DNA of 64,000 nt from JANXQG01 sp963775975 (GTDB taxonomy: Bacteria; Planctomycetota; Planctomycetia; Pirellulales; Thermoguttaceae): positions 868,001 to 932,000 of the forward strand of contig CAVZKX010000001.1 in NCBI GenBank assembly GCA_963775975.1, written 5' to 3'. The notes below the pieces were generated by a model that saw only the letters and a program-made list of their open reading frames with translations, searched no databases and was not told where the DNA came from. Positions 27,701 through 36,079 of the stretch are shown here, one piece after another (the first letter of the stretch is position 1; each line of letters begins with the position of its first letter). The translations under genes were made by a program, and so were the position numbers.

Positions 27701-27825
27701 GTATTCGGCGCGCTCTTTTTCTGGCCGAACATCGCGGCAAGCATGACCCAAATCCCGTGCCCCAATACCGTAATAAGTCCAAGGACCATAAAAATGGCGA
27801 CAAATGCCCAGAAGATCGAGTCCAT
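21716..27825 (-). CDS. Giant zinc-ribbon polytopic membrane protein, ~2030 residues (three apparent frameshifts)
   Basis: The N-terminus (MDSIFWAFVAIFMVLGLITVLGH) has one membrane helix, then a zinc ribbon CAFCGLDSVDRHRCQWCGRD, a coiled stretch, and a ~70-residue Ala/Pro linker. Then comes FMEERNIHWGELVGGLLIVCSSTALVVSLWERL followed by dozens of hydrophobic helices to the end (AVERLKVWQR). Three frames must be joined, near 25775, 23675 and 22925; at each the neighbouring frames continue the helix pattern. No function is known to me; similar giant proteins appear conserved among planctomycetes. Two palindromic elements are read as protein inside it. If the breaks are real, it is a pseudogene. 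Confidence 0.75.
23016..23086. repeat. Palindromic element inside the giant membrane gene
   Basis: Arms of 28 bases (23016-23043 and 23059-23086) are inverted copies with a single mismatch, holding GGAACGGCACGGAGG. The gene stays open through it, translating the repeat as TVGNGLRAVPTLPGPERHGGGSLQ between two membrane helices. It resembles in-frame palindromic insertions such as the Rickettsia RPE type. Confidence 0.85.
24068..24110. repeat. Second copy of the GGACCTCCGAGTCCGTCC element, inside the giant gene
   Basis: The core GTAGGACGGACCTCCGAGTCCGTCC matches an arm at 7519-7544 closely, followed by a partial inverse arm GGACGGACT. It is translated as part of PPKVDGLGGPSYV in the giant membrane protein and does not break the frame. 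Confidence 0.8.
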
Positions 27826-28027
27826 CGCTTTCGCCCCGATTATCTGCCGGAAGCAACCTTGGAGGTATGGCTGTCAATATGTGAAAAATGGCCGTTCGGA
27901 CCCTTGCAAGTATAGTTCGCACCGTTTTTCCTTACACTAAATGGCTCGAAAGCGGGTGAGGTATAACTCTTTTGTTCTGGCTACGGTTCTCTAAATGTTG
28001 CAAACTGACGACTAGCAGCCTCTTGAA

Positions 28028-28048
28028 ATAAGCATCACTTATGATAAG
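28028..28048 (+). promoter_or_regulatory. LysR-box-like palindromes upstream of the LysR gene
   Basis: ATAAG-CATCA-CTTAT (28028-28042) overlaps a second palindrome CTTAT-G-ATAAG (28038-28048), ending 8 bases before the start codon. Spacing and position fit an autoregulatory T-N11-A site of a LysR-type protein. Confidence 0.55.
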
Positions 28049-28056
28049 ATGGACTT

Positions 28057-28959
28057 ATGAATATCGAGACTTTGCGCATTTTTTGTGATGTTATTCAGCA
28101 CCACAGCTTCTCTCGCGGAGCCACGATTAATGGAGTTAGCCAGTCGGCCGCGACCCAGTCGGTCCACCGCATGGAGAATTACTTCGGCATGCAATTGGTC
28201 GATCGCACCAAGCGGCCGTTCGTCCTGACTCCCGAAGGCCAGGCATGTTTTGAAGGATTTCGCGAGGTGCTTGAGCTCTACGATTCGGTCGAGGCCCGCG
28301 TCCGCTCGCTCCGCATGGACATCAGTGGGCTGGTTCGCGTGGCGGCGATTTACTCCGTAGGGCTGCACGACATGCGGCGCTGCATGCAAGATTTTATGCG
28401 CCTCTATCCGAAGGCCACCGTCCGGCTTGAGTACCAGCGTCCCAATCGCGTTTTCGACGCGGTGAGCAACGCCGATGTCGACCTGGGGATCATCTCCTAT
28501 CCGACGGCCTCGCCCGACATTGATGTAATCCCGTTGCGGAGCGAGCGGATGGTGCTGGTATGCAATCCGCGGCACCGCTTGGCCCGCGAATGCGCGGTCA
28601 CGGCCGAGGACTTGCGCGGCGAAGACTTCATTGCCTTCGACCGCGATCTGAGCATTCGCAAGGAGGTCGACCGCTACTTGCGGCAGCGTTCCGTAGACAT
28701 CAGAATCGTGATGGAGTTCGACAATATCGAAACGATCAAGCAGGCGGTGGAAATCGGCGCCGGCGTGAGCATCCTCCCCGAGCCGCCGGTTCGCGATGCC
28801 TGCTCCAACGGGAGCCTCGTTGCCGTGCCGCTGATTACGCCGGAGCTTCACCGTCCGATCGGCATAATCTACCGGCAACGAAGAGTCTTCACGCCGACGG
28901 CCTCCAAGTTTGTGGAACTCTTGAAAGAGGTCCAGTTACAGGCAAGTGAGGAAGCGTGA
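28057..28959 (+). CDS. LysR-family transcription regulator
   Basis: The 300-residue protein starts with the winged helix-turn-helix of the family (MNIETLRIFCDVIQHHSFSRGA, then SQSAATQSVHRMENYFGMQLVDR). The co-factor-binding domain follows (RVAAIYSVGLHDMRRCM, GIISYPTASPD, IETIKQAVEIGAGVSILPE). It would control a nearby or its own promoter in response to a small molecule that cannot be read from sequence. The palindromes directly upstream suggest autoregulation. The downstream cyclase gene starts 45 bases after the stop on the same strand. The adjacent giant membrane gene is divergent and may share the control region. Confidence 0.92.
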   Translation: MNIETLRIFCDVIQHHSFSRGATINGVSQSAATQSVHRMENYFGMQLVDRTKRPFVLTPEGQACFEGFREVLELYDSVEARVRSLRMDISGLVRVAAIYSVGLHDMRRCMQDFMRLYPKATVRLEYQRPNRVFDAVSNADVDLGIISYPTASPDIDVIPLRSERMVLVCNPRHRLARECAVTAEDLRGEDFIAFDRDLSIRKEVDRYLRQRSVDIRIVMEFDNIETIKQAVEIGAGVSILPEPPVRDACSNGSLVAVPLITPELHRPIGIIYRQRRVFTPTASKFVELLKEVQLQASEEA

Positions 28960-29003
28960 ACTTTCCTAAGCGCTGAGTTTACCACTTTGCCCGGAAGCAT
29001 AAC

Positions 29004-30748
29004 GTGGCCGAAGGATTTCAACTCGTCTTTCAACTTGACGGTAAGAAGGTCGTTCGCGCCTTCGAGCAGGCCCGCGTCGTTATCGGCCGCAGCATGGTTT
29101 GCGATCTGGTCTTCGAATCGCCACACCTTTCTCGCAAACACGCCGAAATCATTCGCGAGGCGGAAGGCTGGAGCGTCCGCGATCTGCAAAGCCGGCACGG
29201 CCTCGCCGTCAATGGCGATGTAATAGAAAGCCGACGGCTGGCGCCAGGCGATCAAATCGCGCTCGCTCCCGCGGCCGCGGAACCGACACTCCTGGAGTTT
29301 CGTCCGCTCGATTTCGTCGAATGCGTCCCACCGCAGGTCTTCCTTGGCGACAATGTCGATACGACCCGCATCATTGCGAGCATCGACCTCCATGAAATGG
29401 CAAATACCCTGCGCAAGTCGGGGCGGCTCGCGCCGATCGCACTCGCGCCGCGGCATGACACGCCGCCTTCCGCGCATGCGCCGACACCGACGACTTTCGA
29501 GACTTCGCCGCATCTGCCGGCAATGGCGCTCTTAAAATCGGCGGGTGAAGTCCTCATGGCGCACGAAACCTTGGGCGACATGCTGCAGCCGATGGTCGAT
29601 CTGATCGGCGCGCATCTCCCCGGCCGCCGCGTGGCGATGTGCCTCAGCGATCCGTCATCAGGCGAACTCGCGCCGCGTTGCTACAGCCGCGAACCGGGGA
29701 CTGTCCCAGTCGTTGCGAGTGCAAAATCGGAACTATCGTCGTCCTCCGCGCACAATGAGCCGATTGCCCCGCCATTCGCGATCAGCCGCAGCATCATTCA
29801 TGAGGCGGCTCGGGTTCGCCGAGCATTGTTGGTCGCCAGCGCGCCGGACGACCCGCGATTTCTCGCCGCCGTAAGCATCCGCCAGATCGGCATTCACTCG
29901 GCCATCTGCGTGCCGCTGTATCACGAAGGCCGCGTGGAGGGCGCGATCTACGTCGATTCGCGGCGGCAGGTTGCCGCATTGAGCGGCGAGGAACTGGAGG
30001 TCTTGACCGTGCTGGGCCTGATGCTCGCCGCGGGGATCGCTCAGATCGCGCTCCGCGGCGACGTGGCTCGCGAACGGGCGATCCGCAGACGGCTGTCCCG
30101 CTACAATTCGCCCCAAGTCGTCGAGCAGATCATGCGTGCGCGCCTCGCAGCGCAGACGAGATGTTGGCCGAGGAACACGACGTGAGCGTGCTGTTTGCGG
30201 ACCTTGGCGGCTTTACTGCGCTGGCTGAAAGCTGGCCGGCCGCCGAGGCAGTGCGTGTGTTGAACCTCATCTTCGAGCGCTGGATCGCCGACGTGTTTGC
30301 CCGCAACGGCACCTTGGACAAGTACATCGGCGACGCCGTGATGGCGGTTTTCGGCGCTCCCTTGCTGCAGGCCGATCATGCCCGGCAGGCGGTAGCTACG
30401 GCGCTTGCGATGCAGCGATCGCTCGCCGACTTCAATCGCGAGCAACCGCCGGAGCAGGCGTTAACCGTCCGCATCGGCGTCAATTCCGGCCGGGTGATCG
30501 CCGGCGACATCGGTTCGCCACTGCATCGCGGTTACACGGTGATCGGCGACGCGGTCAACATCGCCAGCCGCCTGGAGTCTTCCGTCGCCAAGCCGGGTGA
30601 AACACTGATCGGACAGGCGACTTACGAGCAAATCAAGGAAATCTTTCGCTGCGAACCGCTCGGACCGGTGCAACTTCGTGGCAAACGGCAGGCGATTGAG
30701 GTTTTTCGTGTGTTGCCAACGTCCCCTCTCCCTCCGGGAGAGGGTTAG
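29004..30748 (+). CDS. FHA-GAF-adenylate/guanylate cyclase, class III (apparent frameshift)
   Basis: Residues 1-~95 form an FHA domain (ARVVIGRSMVCDLVFESPHLSRKHAEI), which binds phosphothreonine peptides. About 170-370 is a GAF sensor (CLSDPSSGELAPRCY, then SICVPL-type HSAICVPLYHEGRVEGAIYVDSRR). After a one-base shift near 30150 comes a class III cyclase: FADLGGFTALAE and DKYIGDAVMAVFGAP give the two metal Asp residues, with YTVIGDAVNIASRLE later. The start is GTG 29004. The last nine residues and the stop derive from a palindromic repeat. It probably makes cyclic nucleotide in response to a phosphorylation signal, with the kinase next door as a natural partner. Confidence 0.85.
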
Positions 30749-30757
30749 GGTGAGGGC
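30723..30757. repeat. GC-rich palindromic repeat overlapping the cyclase 3' end
   Basis: CCCTCTCCCTCCGGGAGAGGG plus TTAGGGTGAGGG is another copy of the family seen at 444. It encodes the final residues TSPLPPGEG and supplies the stop, so it likely truncated or extended the original C-terminus. Confidence 0.85.
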
Positions 30758-31017
30758 GCGTCGTATCACACTTGTTCCTATTCCTAACGGTGGGCGACAC
30801 CCGATACCTCGATCTCGTGCTCACGCGTCTGCTCGGGTCGCTCGACCAACTCGACGCTAGCACATCAAGCCGGCGACGACAGTGTTGATTGACGAATCGT
30901 TCGCCAATAGGCGGTTCATCTTCGGGGGCTTGACAACGCCATGGACCACGACAGAATAAACGATGTCTGGCTACCGTTGTGAAGGCCTGAAGTCCACTAT
31001 GAGGGAGAACTCCAGTA

Positions 31018-32634
31018 ATTGAGCCACAGCAACCCGATGCGACGGCATTAGGGCCACCTCCGGAGACTACGGTCGAGTACTTGGAACTCGGCGGGTTGCC
31101 AGGACAGCCGTTTCGCATGCCGGTCGCCTTGGTCGCCGGTTCCGGTCCCTCGCCGGCCTCAGAAGTCCAGACGCTCCTTCGAAAACGCTTGCGATTCCTC
31201 GGGCTGCTGGGTACGGGCTTTTGCACGCTCTTCACCGTTTTGCTGGTCGTCTCCCTGGTCCCTGGGAGTTCAAAAGCGGCAACAGGTTTCGGTTTTTTGA
31301 TAGCCAGAGCGGCCTGCATACTGTTACTTTTCGCCAGCCTGACGGGCCTTCTCTGGAGTAATCGGCCTCTTCTCGTTGAGTCAGCTCCGCTTGATTGAGA
31401 TTTTGGCGTTTGGCTCGCGCTGCTTGAGATTACCATTGGTCGATATGACGACCTCGAGCGATTCGGCCTGGCCCAGGCACTCAACGAAGGAGCACCAGTT
31501 GCACCGCCGCGGTACGCCACATTCTATGTTCTGCCATTTTTCACCATGATCATCGCTTATGGCACACTGATCCCGAACACATGGCGGCGGGCCAGCGCGG
31601 TCGTGGGGATGATGGCTCTTATCCCATTCTCCCTGACGATTGTCGCGGCGATCTCGCATGGCATGCTCTCGCGGCAGATCGTCAACTCGCTACTGCTTCC
31701 CGTCGCAACAACCTTGTCCGTCGGCGTTGCGCTTGCGGTTTACGGCTCCCACAAAATCGCCGTCCTCCGGCAGGAGTCGTTTGCGGCTCGACGGTTCGGC
31801 CAGTACCATCTGCTGGATCTGTTGGGTACGGGGGGAATGGGCGATGTCTACCTCGCGGAACATGCCTTGCTGCGCCGACCCTGTGTTATTAAACTCATCC
31901 GTCCGGAACGCGCAAACGACCCCAATTGCCTCCGCCGCTTCGAGCGCGAGGTTCAGGCGACTGCAACGCTGTCGAACTGGCACACAGTCGAAATCTATGA
32001 CTACGGACTCGCGACGGACGGTACGTTTTACTATGTGATGGAGTATCTGCCCGGCCTTAACTTGGCGCAGTTGGTGCGGCAGAACGGTCCGTTGCCCGTT
32101 GCGCGGGTCATCCATCTGTTATGCCAGGTATGCTCAGCTCTGCGCGAGGCGCACGCCGCTGGTCTGATCCACCGCGACATCAAGCCCGGCAATATAATTA
32201 CGGGCGAGCGGGGCGGGCTGCCCGACGTGGCCAAATTGTTGGACTTCGGTCTGGTGCGGGGGAAAGGCATCGGCCCTGACGAGTTGAGCCTGACGCAGGA
32301 AGGAATGATCGCGGGAACGCCGGCTTACATGTCGCCGGAGCAAGCAGCAGGCAATGAGCAAATTGATTCTCGCACGGACATTTACAGCCTTGGGGCCGTC
32401 GCCTACTTTCTTCTGACCGGCCGACCTCCGTTTGTCCGTGAAACCGCGATGCGGGTGATTGCGGCCCACCTTTGTGAGCCGGTCACTTCGCCGGATCGGC
32501 TTCGGCCAGACCTGCCAGCGAATCTGCAGGCCGTCATCTTGAAATGTCTTGAGAAAGACCCGGCCTTTCGCTTTCCGACTGCGGACAGCCTGAGCGAGGC
32601 GCTGTCGCAATGCGTTGGCGCCAGCGGAACGTAA
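31018..32634 (+). CDS. Membrane-anchored Ser/Thr protein kinase (two apparent frameshifts)
   Basis: The C-terminal ~280 residues are a Hanks-type kinase: Gly loop GTGGMGDVYLAEH, Lys in CVIKLIRPE, catalytic HRDIKPGN, LLDFGL, and PAYMSPEQAAG. Ahead of it lie two pairs of hydrophobic helices (LRFLGLLGTGFCTLFTVLLVVSLV and others), with two compensating one-base shifts near 31367 and 31412 that restore LSQLRLIEILAFG and LALLEITIGRYDDLERFG. This is the reverse of the usual bacterial order (kinase then TM). The start is unclear: no ATG/GTG in frame, the frame opens at about 31018 after a stop. It would phosphorylate targets in the cytoplasm near the FHA-GAF-cyclase. Confidence 0.8.
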
Positions 32635-32793
32635 GAGGGCCGAACGACTGTTGCCGACAGACCGCCTGGAGGCGGAATCACCGAGCCCGACGGCGCATCC
32701 GATCGCCGCCATCGGTCAGTGTGACACGTCGGTCACCCCCCCGCCGCATCGAAAGTACACATCCTGGGTTAAAGAAGCTGCCCACAACCACCG

Positions 32794-33409
32794 TCAGATC
32801 GCCACGCCGACGCCTACAAGGTCACCTGCTAGACCGATGGCTGCCGCCAGCCTCGGACGCAAGAACGTCGGCCCCACCTTGATTCCTTGACGTTCAAGTT
32901 CCTGCATTAATTCCTCCGGACGCGGCAGTTTCATACTGCGAAAACCCTCAGTAAAGAGTGGATACGGCAGTCGGAGAAAACGGTTTGTCACCCACTCAAA
33001 GAAGAATCTCCCACCCGGCTTAAGAGCCCCGACGCACTTCGGCAACAGCGCGCCGCCAGTCCGGCACAAGATGTAACGCGCTAAAGTCAAAAACTGCGTC
33101 GAACGTCGCGTCGCGGGCTTCAATACAAGTAACGTCACCTACGCTAAGCTGAACCGCAACTGAGCCGGAAGTCGCGAGATACGGTCGGGCATGTTCAATC
33201 ATCCTCGGATCGAGATCGACCGCTTCGACGTTTGCGGCTACGAACTTCTCAAGGATAATGCACACCCCAACCCCGCGACGGCAGCCTACCCCAAGCTGCC
33301 CGCCCTCGACACGTCCGCCCAAGCGTTCGAGCCAAGAGGCAGACTAATGTTGTCCCCAGGAACGGGACGTATTGTTCATCGTTTTACTTCTCAGCCAGTT
33401 GAGCTTCAT
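32794..33409 (-). pseudogene. Class I SAM-dependent methyltransferase remnant
   Basis: The frame from ATG 33409 (MKLNWL) runs to a stop near 33337, then a second piece reads LGGRVEGG, a worn glycine loop (LGVGCRRGVGV for the usual VGCGxG), and VEAVDLDPRMIEHARPYL, FDAVFDFSALHLVPDWRRAVAEV. Near 33037 the frame shifts to ALKPGGRFFFEWVTNRFLRLPYP and ends GLAGDLVGVGVAI. The order is that of ubiquinone/menaquinone-type methyltransferases. At least one stop and two shifts plus the damaged glycine loop suggest true decay here, unlike most single-break genes in this window. Confidence 0.65.
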
Positions 33410-33747
33410 CGCGTGCCTCTACGACGTGAAATGATTCGCAAATTCAAGCACTGGCTAAATAATCATATGCTCCGGGCCAAGGATACACTCACTATAGCAG
33501 GGGATCCTGGCTTGCTGTTTATTGTCCGATTTCGGATGCTGAGCCGTTTGAAACGAGTGCCAATAGTGCTACTCTTGGCATTCCGAAAAGTTTTCCCAAG
33601 CGTTTCCGATGCTGGCGATTCGCTGCCGTGCGCCAATTGTCATAAACTCCCTGCTGAAATCTGCCGATTAAGTAGATTAGGCGGAAATTGCCGATTGCGC
33701 AAGACATTCCGCCGGTCAATCCTGGCCCAGCATAGCGAGATTTGCCA
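33410..33747. other. Gene-free stretch
   Basis: About 340 bases between the methyltransferase remnant and the coiled-coil gene. A long plus-strand frame covers it but reads as antisense of the remnant plus random text. I see no repeat or promoter I can defend. Confidence 0.5.
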
Positions 33748-34894
33748 TGTCAAAACCTTCCCTTGATCAAACTCGCGGCGGCAAAGCCCCGTCCGTCACT
33801 GAGCTAGTCGCCGAAACCCGCATCGATAAGCGCACCCCACCGCCGGCGCTGCGCAAAGTGGCTCGCGGTCCGGCGAAGCAGCCCATCCTGACCCGGGCAT
33901 TGATCTGGAAATTCTGAAAGACGCACCACTTTCTGCACCGCCGCCCGATCCAGCGGCCATCAGCCGGCAAATGGAGAGCCAGGCTTCGCAACTCGCCGAA
34001 CATCTGCGCGAGCGGCAAAAAGAGCTTGATCATCGCGAGGCCGAACTGAACGCCTGGGCCGCCAAACTGGAGCGCGATGGCCGCGCGGCTCGGCTCTGGT
34101 TCGAGGAGCAACAGGCGGCGCTTGCCGAGGCCGCCACCGAGCCGGGCACTGTCGTGCTGCGGGATGAAGCCGTCAGCCGCAAGGCCGAGGGCCTTGCCGC
34201 GCGCGAGCGACGGCTTGCCGAAGTGGATGCCGAGCTTGCCGCCCAGCGCGAGGCTTTGCAAAAGTTTCACGAACAATTGACCGCCGAGCGGCAATTGCTG
34301 GATGACCACTCACGGGCAGAACGCGAACGGTTGGCGGCGGAAGAGGCCCAGCTCGCCGCCGACATCGAGCGGCAGCGCCGCGAGATCGCTGAGCGCGGCG
34401 AGCACGTCGATCAGTCGCGGGCAGCGCTTGAACAATTTCGCGCGGAACTCAGCCGCATGCATGGCGAGACGCTGGAAATCCGCCTCGCGACCGAGGAGCT
34501 TTGGGCCGAGCTTTCCGGGTCCACTCCGCCCGCTGAGCTGACCCGCTCGCTGGGCCGCATCCGCGGCCGCCTAGCCGATCACTATCGCATGGCGAATGCC
34601 GATCTCGACCAAAAGAAGAGTGAACTGGAGCATCTTCGCGACCAATTGTCGGAGCAGTACGAAAAGCTGGTTCGGCAGAAGCGGAGTTTTGACGATTGGG
34701 CGGCCGCGTGCCGCGACGAGGTAGAGCAACAAGCGGCTCGGCTTCAGGCTCAGACCGAGGACATCGAGCGGCGCGAGGCCGACATGGGCGAGTACGCCCG
34801 TACCGCCCAGTCCGAGAAGCTCGAGTTGCAACAGGAAATTCGCCGGTTGCGGTCGAAGCTCGTTGCGCGCTCGCAGATTGAATTGCCCGTGTAG
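33748..34894 (+). CDS. Long coiled-coil protein (apparent frameshift)
   Basis: ATG 33748 opens MSKPSLDQTRGGKAPSVTELVAETRIDK; near 33880 a one-base shift joins HPDPGIDLEILKDAPLSAPPPDP, then 300 residues of heptad-rich text: QASQLAEHLRERQKELDHREAELNAWAAKLE through ELEHLRDQLSEQYEKLVRQKRSFDDWAAACRDE to ELQQEIRRLRSKLVARSQ. It is strongly charged with no membrane segment, so it is a cytoplasmic rod of about 382 residues. Such proteins organise cell structure or scaffold complexes; none can be named. Repeated ERxxxEREA-type words suggest internal duplication. Confidence 0.75.
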
Positions 34895-34953
34895 GTCCCT
34901 TTGTAGAGAGGGGGCAAACCAACGCCTCGAATGTGACAAATCAGACGAAGGAT

Positions 34954-34987
34954 AATCACGAAAGCGCGAAAGGACGAAAACGCGAAA
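34954..34987. repeat. Left inverted repeat of the GxxExxY cassette
   Basis: The 34 bases (centre CGAAAGGACGAAAACGCGAAA) are matched as an inverted copy by 35418-35451 with 28 of 34 identities. The GxxExxY gene lies exactly between the two arms. Confidence 0.65.
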
Positions 34988-34998
34988 CGGAGAATGAA

Positions 34999-35397
34999 AT
35001 GGGACACCAATTCGATGAGTTATCCGGCCGCATAATCGAGGCTGCACTTGCTGTTCACAAAGCTCTTGGGCCAGGTTTCCTAGAGTCGATTTACCACAGC
35101 GCCATGCGCACCGCACTACGGCATCGCGGTATCATGTACGAATCGCAGAAAGGCGTTTCGATCTTCTTCGAAGGCGAAGAAGCCGGGGAGCATTGCCTGG
35201 ATTTGCTTGTGGAAGGGCAAGTCGTCGTGGAGCTAAAAGCGATCAAGGCCCTGGACGACATTCACTTCGCGCAGTTGAAATCCTACTTGAAAGCGACTGA
35301 CGTACATGTTGGATTGCTCATAAACTTCAACGCTCCCATGCTAGTCGTCAAGCGAGTGGTGCTCGGTTTCAAAACCGCCGACGATGGAACGAAATGA
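34999..35397 (+). CDS. GxxExxY protein (PD-(D/E)XK-like small family)
   Basis: The 132-residue protein begins MGHQFDELSGRIIEAALAVHKALGPGFLESIYHSAM, with the naming motif GFLESIY (GxxExxY). It continues with a nuclease-like fold pattern: LDLLVEGQVVVELKAI, where D, E and K could be the PD-(D/E)XK residues, then HFAQLKSYLKATDVHVGLLINF. The family is scattered and often multi-copy, with unknown role. I chose ATG 34999 with GGAG 6 bases upstream; a longer GTG start at 34933 would translate the inverted repeat. The flanking inverted repeats suggest the gene moves as a unit. Confidence 0.85.
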   Translation: MGHQFDELSGRIIEAALAVHKALGPGFLESIYHSAMRTALRHRGIMYESQKGVSIFFEGEEAGEHCLDLLVEGQVVVELKAIKALDDIHFAQLKSYLKATDVHVGLLINFNAPMLVVKRVVLGFKTADDGTK

Positions 35398-35417
35398 CAA
35401 TTGCGATGATTTCGTAA

Positions 35418-35451
35418 TCTCGCGTTTTCGCCCTTTCGCTATTTCGCGATA
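35418..35451. repeat. Right inverted repeat of the GxxExxY cassette
   Basis: CGCGTTTTCGCCCTTTCGC and neighbours mirror the left arm. The arms enclose about 430 bases with only the GxxExxY gene. Confidence 0.65.
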
Positions 35452-35489
35452 AAGGCGGAAATCGTATTTCTCTGCGTCTCCCCCTCCGG

Positions 35490-35852
35490 TCACGCCTTCA
35501 GCTCAATCGGCAGCAGATCGATCTTCGCCGCGAGAATGAAATCGTTCTCGGTCAGGCCGCCGACGGCGTGGGTCCAGATCTCAATAAATACGTGGCGAAA
35601 GCCGGTGAGGTGGATTTCCGGGTGATGGCCTTCCGTTTCGGCGACCTCGGCCACGCGGTTGATGAAGTCGATGCCGGCCTTGAAGTTGTTGACGTTCCAC
35701 TCCTTTTCCAGCCGGAGGCCATCCTGGTTGATCCGCCAACCGCTAAGCGACCGCAGCATGTCCGTCGCTTCCGCGCTAGAGAGTTTTTCGATCCCGCCCT
35801 CGCAAGGACGGCATTTTTTTGACTGCAACGGTTCCATCGCTAGTGTGGACAT
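35490..35852 (-). CDS. phhB: Pterin-4-alpha-carbinolamine dehydratase
   Basis: The 120-residue enzyme removes water from 4a-hydroxytetrahydropterin, recycling the cofactor of aromatic amino acid hydroxylases. The DCoH signature is complete: FINRVAEVAETEGHHPEIHLTGFRHVFIEIWTHAVGGLTENDFILAAKID, with the catalytic His pair in GHHPE and the later His in WTHAVGG. The N-terminus has CRPCEGG ahead of KLSSAEATDML, as in many bacterial homologues. ATG 35852 follows AGGAG at 9 bases. No hydroxylase gene is in view. Confidence 0.92.
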   Translation of the reverse strand: MSTLAMEPLQSKKCRPCEGGIEKLSSAEATDMLRSLSGWRINQDGLRLEKEWNVNNFKAGIDFINRVAEVAETEGHHPEIHLTGFRHVFIEIWTHAVGGLTENDFILAAKIDLLPIELKA

Positions 35853-35988
35853 GGCATGTTTCTCCTTTTGATGTCGAATTGTTCTCCGATGGAGCCGAAA
35901 AGTCAATCCTCGCATGACCCATAAGCGTATGCTGGACTTTCCGGCGAGCGGCGCGTTATATTCAGCAAGCTTTATCGCCTATGGGAGT

Positions 35989-36052
35989 GCGCTGGAGTCC
36001 CGGCTTTAGCCGGCTGTCGCAACAAAGCCGCCTAAAGGCGGTACTCCAGCGC
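35989..36052. repeat. GCGCTGGAGT palindromic repeat
   Basis: Arms GCGCTGGAGTCCCGGCTTTA and the inverse TAAAGGCGGTACTCCAGCGC flank a short loop. It lies 28 bases ahead of the next start codon, between two divergent genes. Confidence 0.75.
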
Positions 36053-36079
36053 GGTCATTCAAACACAGGAGCAACGCCC

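Noticed and set aside
30633..31520. 295-residue minus-strand frame between cyclase and kinase
   Set aside because: Spans a palindromic repeat and antisense of two real genes; text has no fold-like pattern.
33191..33766. 191-residue plus-strand frame over the methyltransferase remnant
   Set aside because: First half is antisense of the remnant and the rest is random; overlaps the start of the coiled-coil gene.
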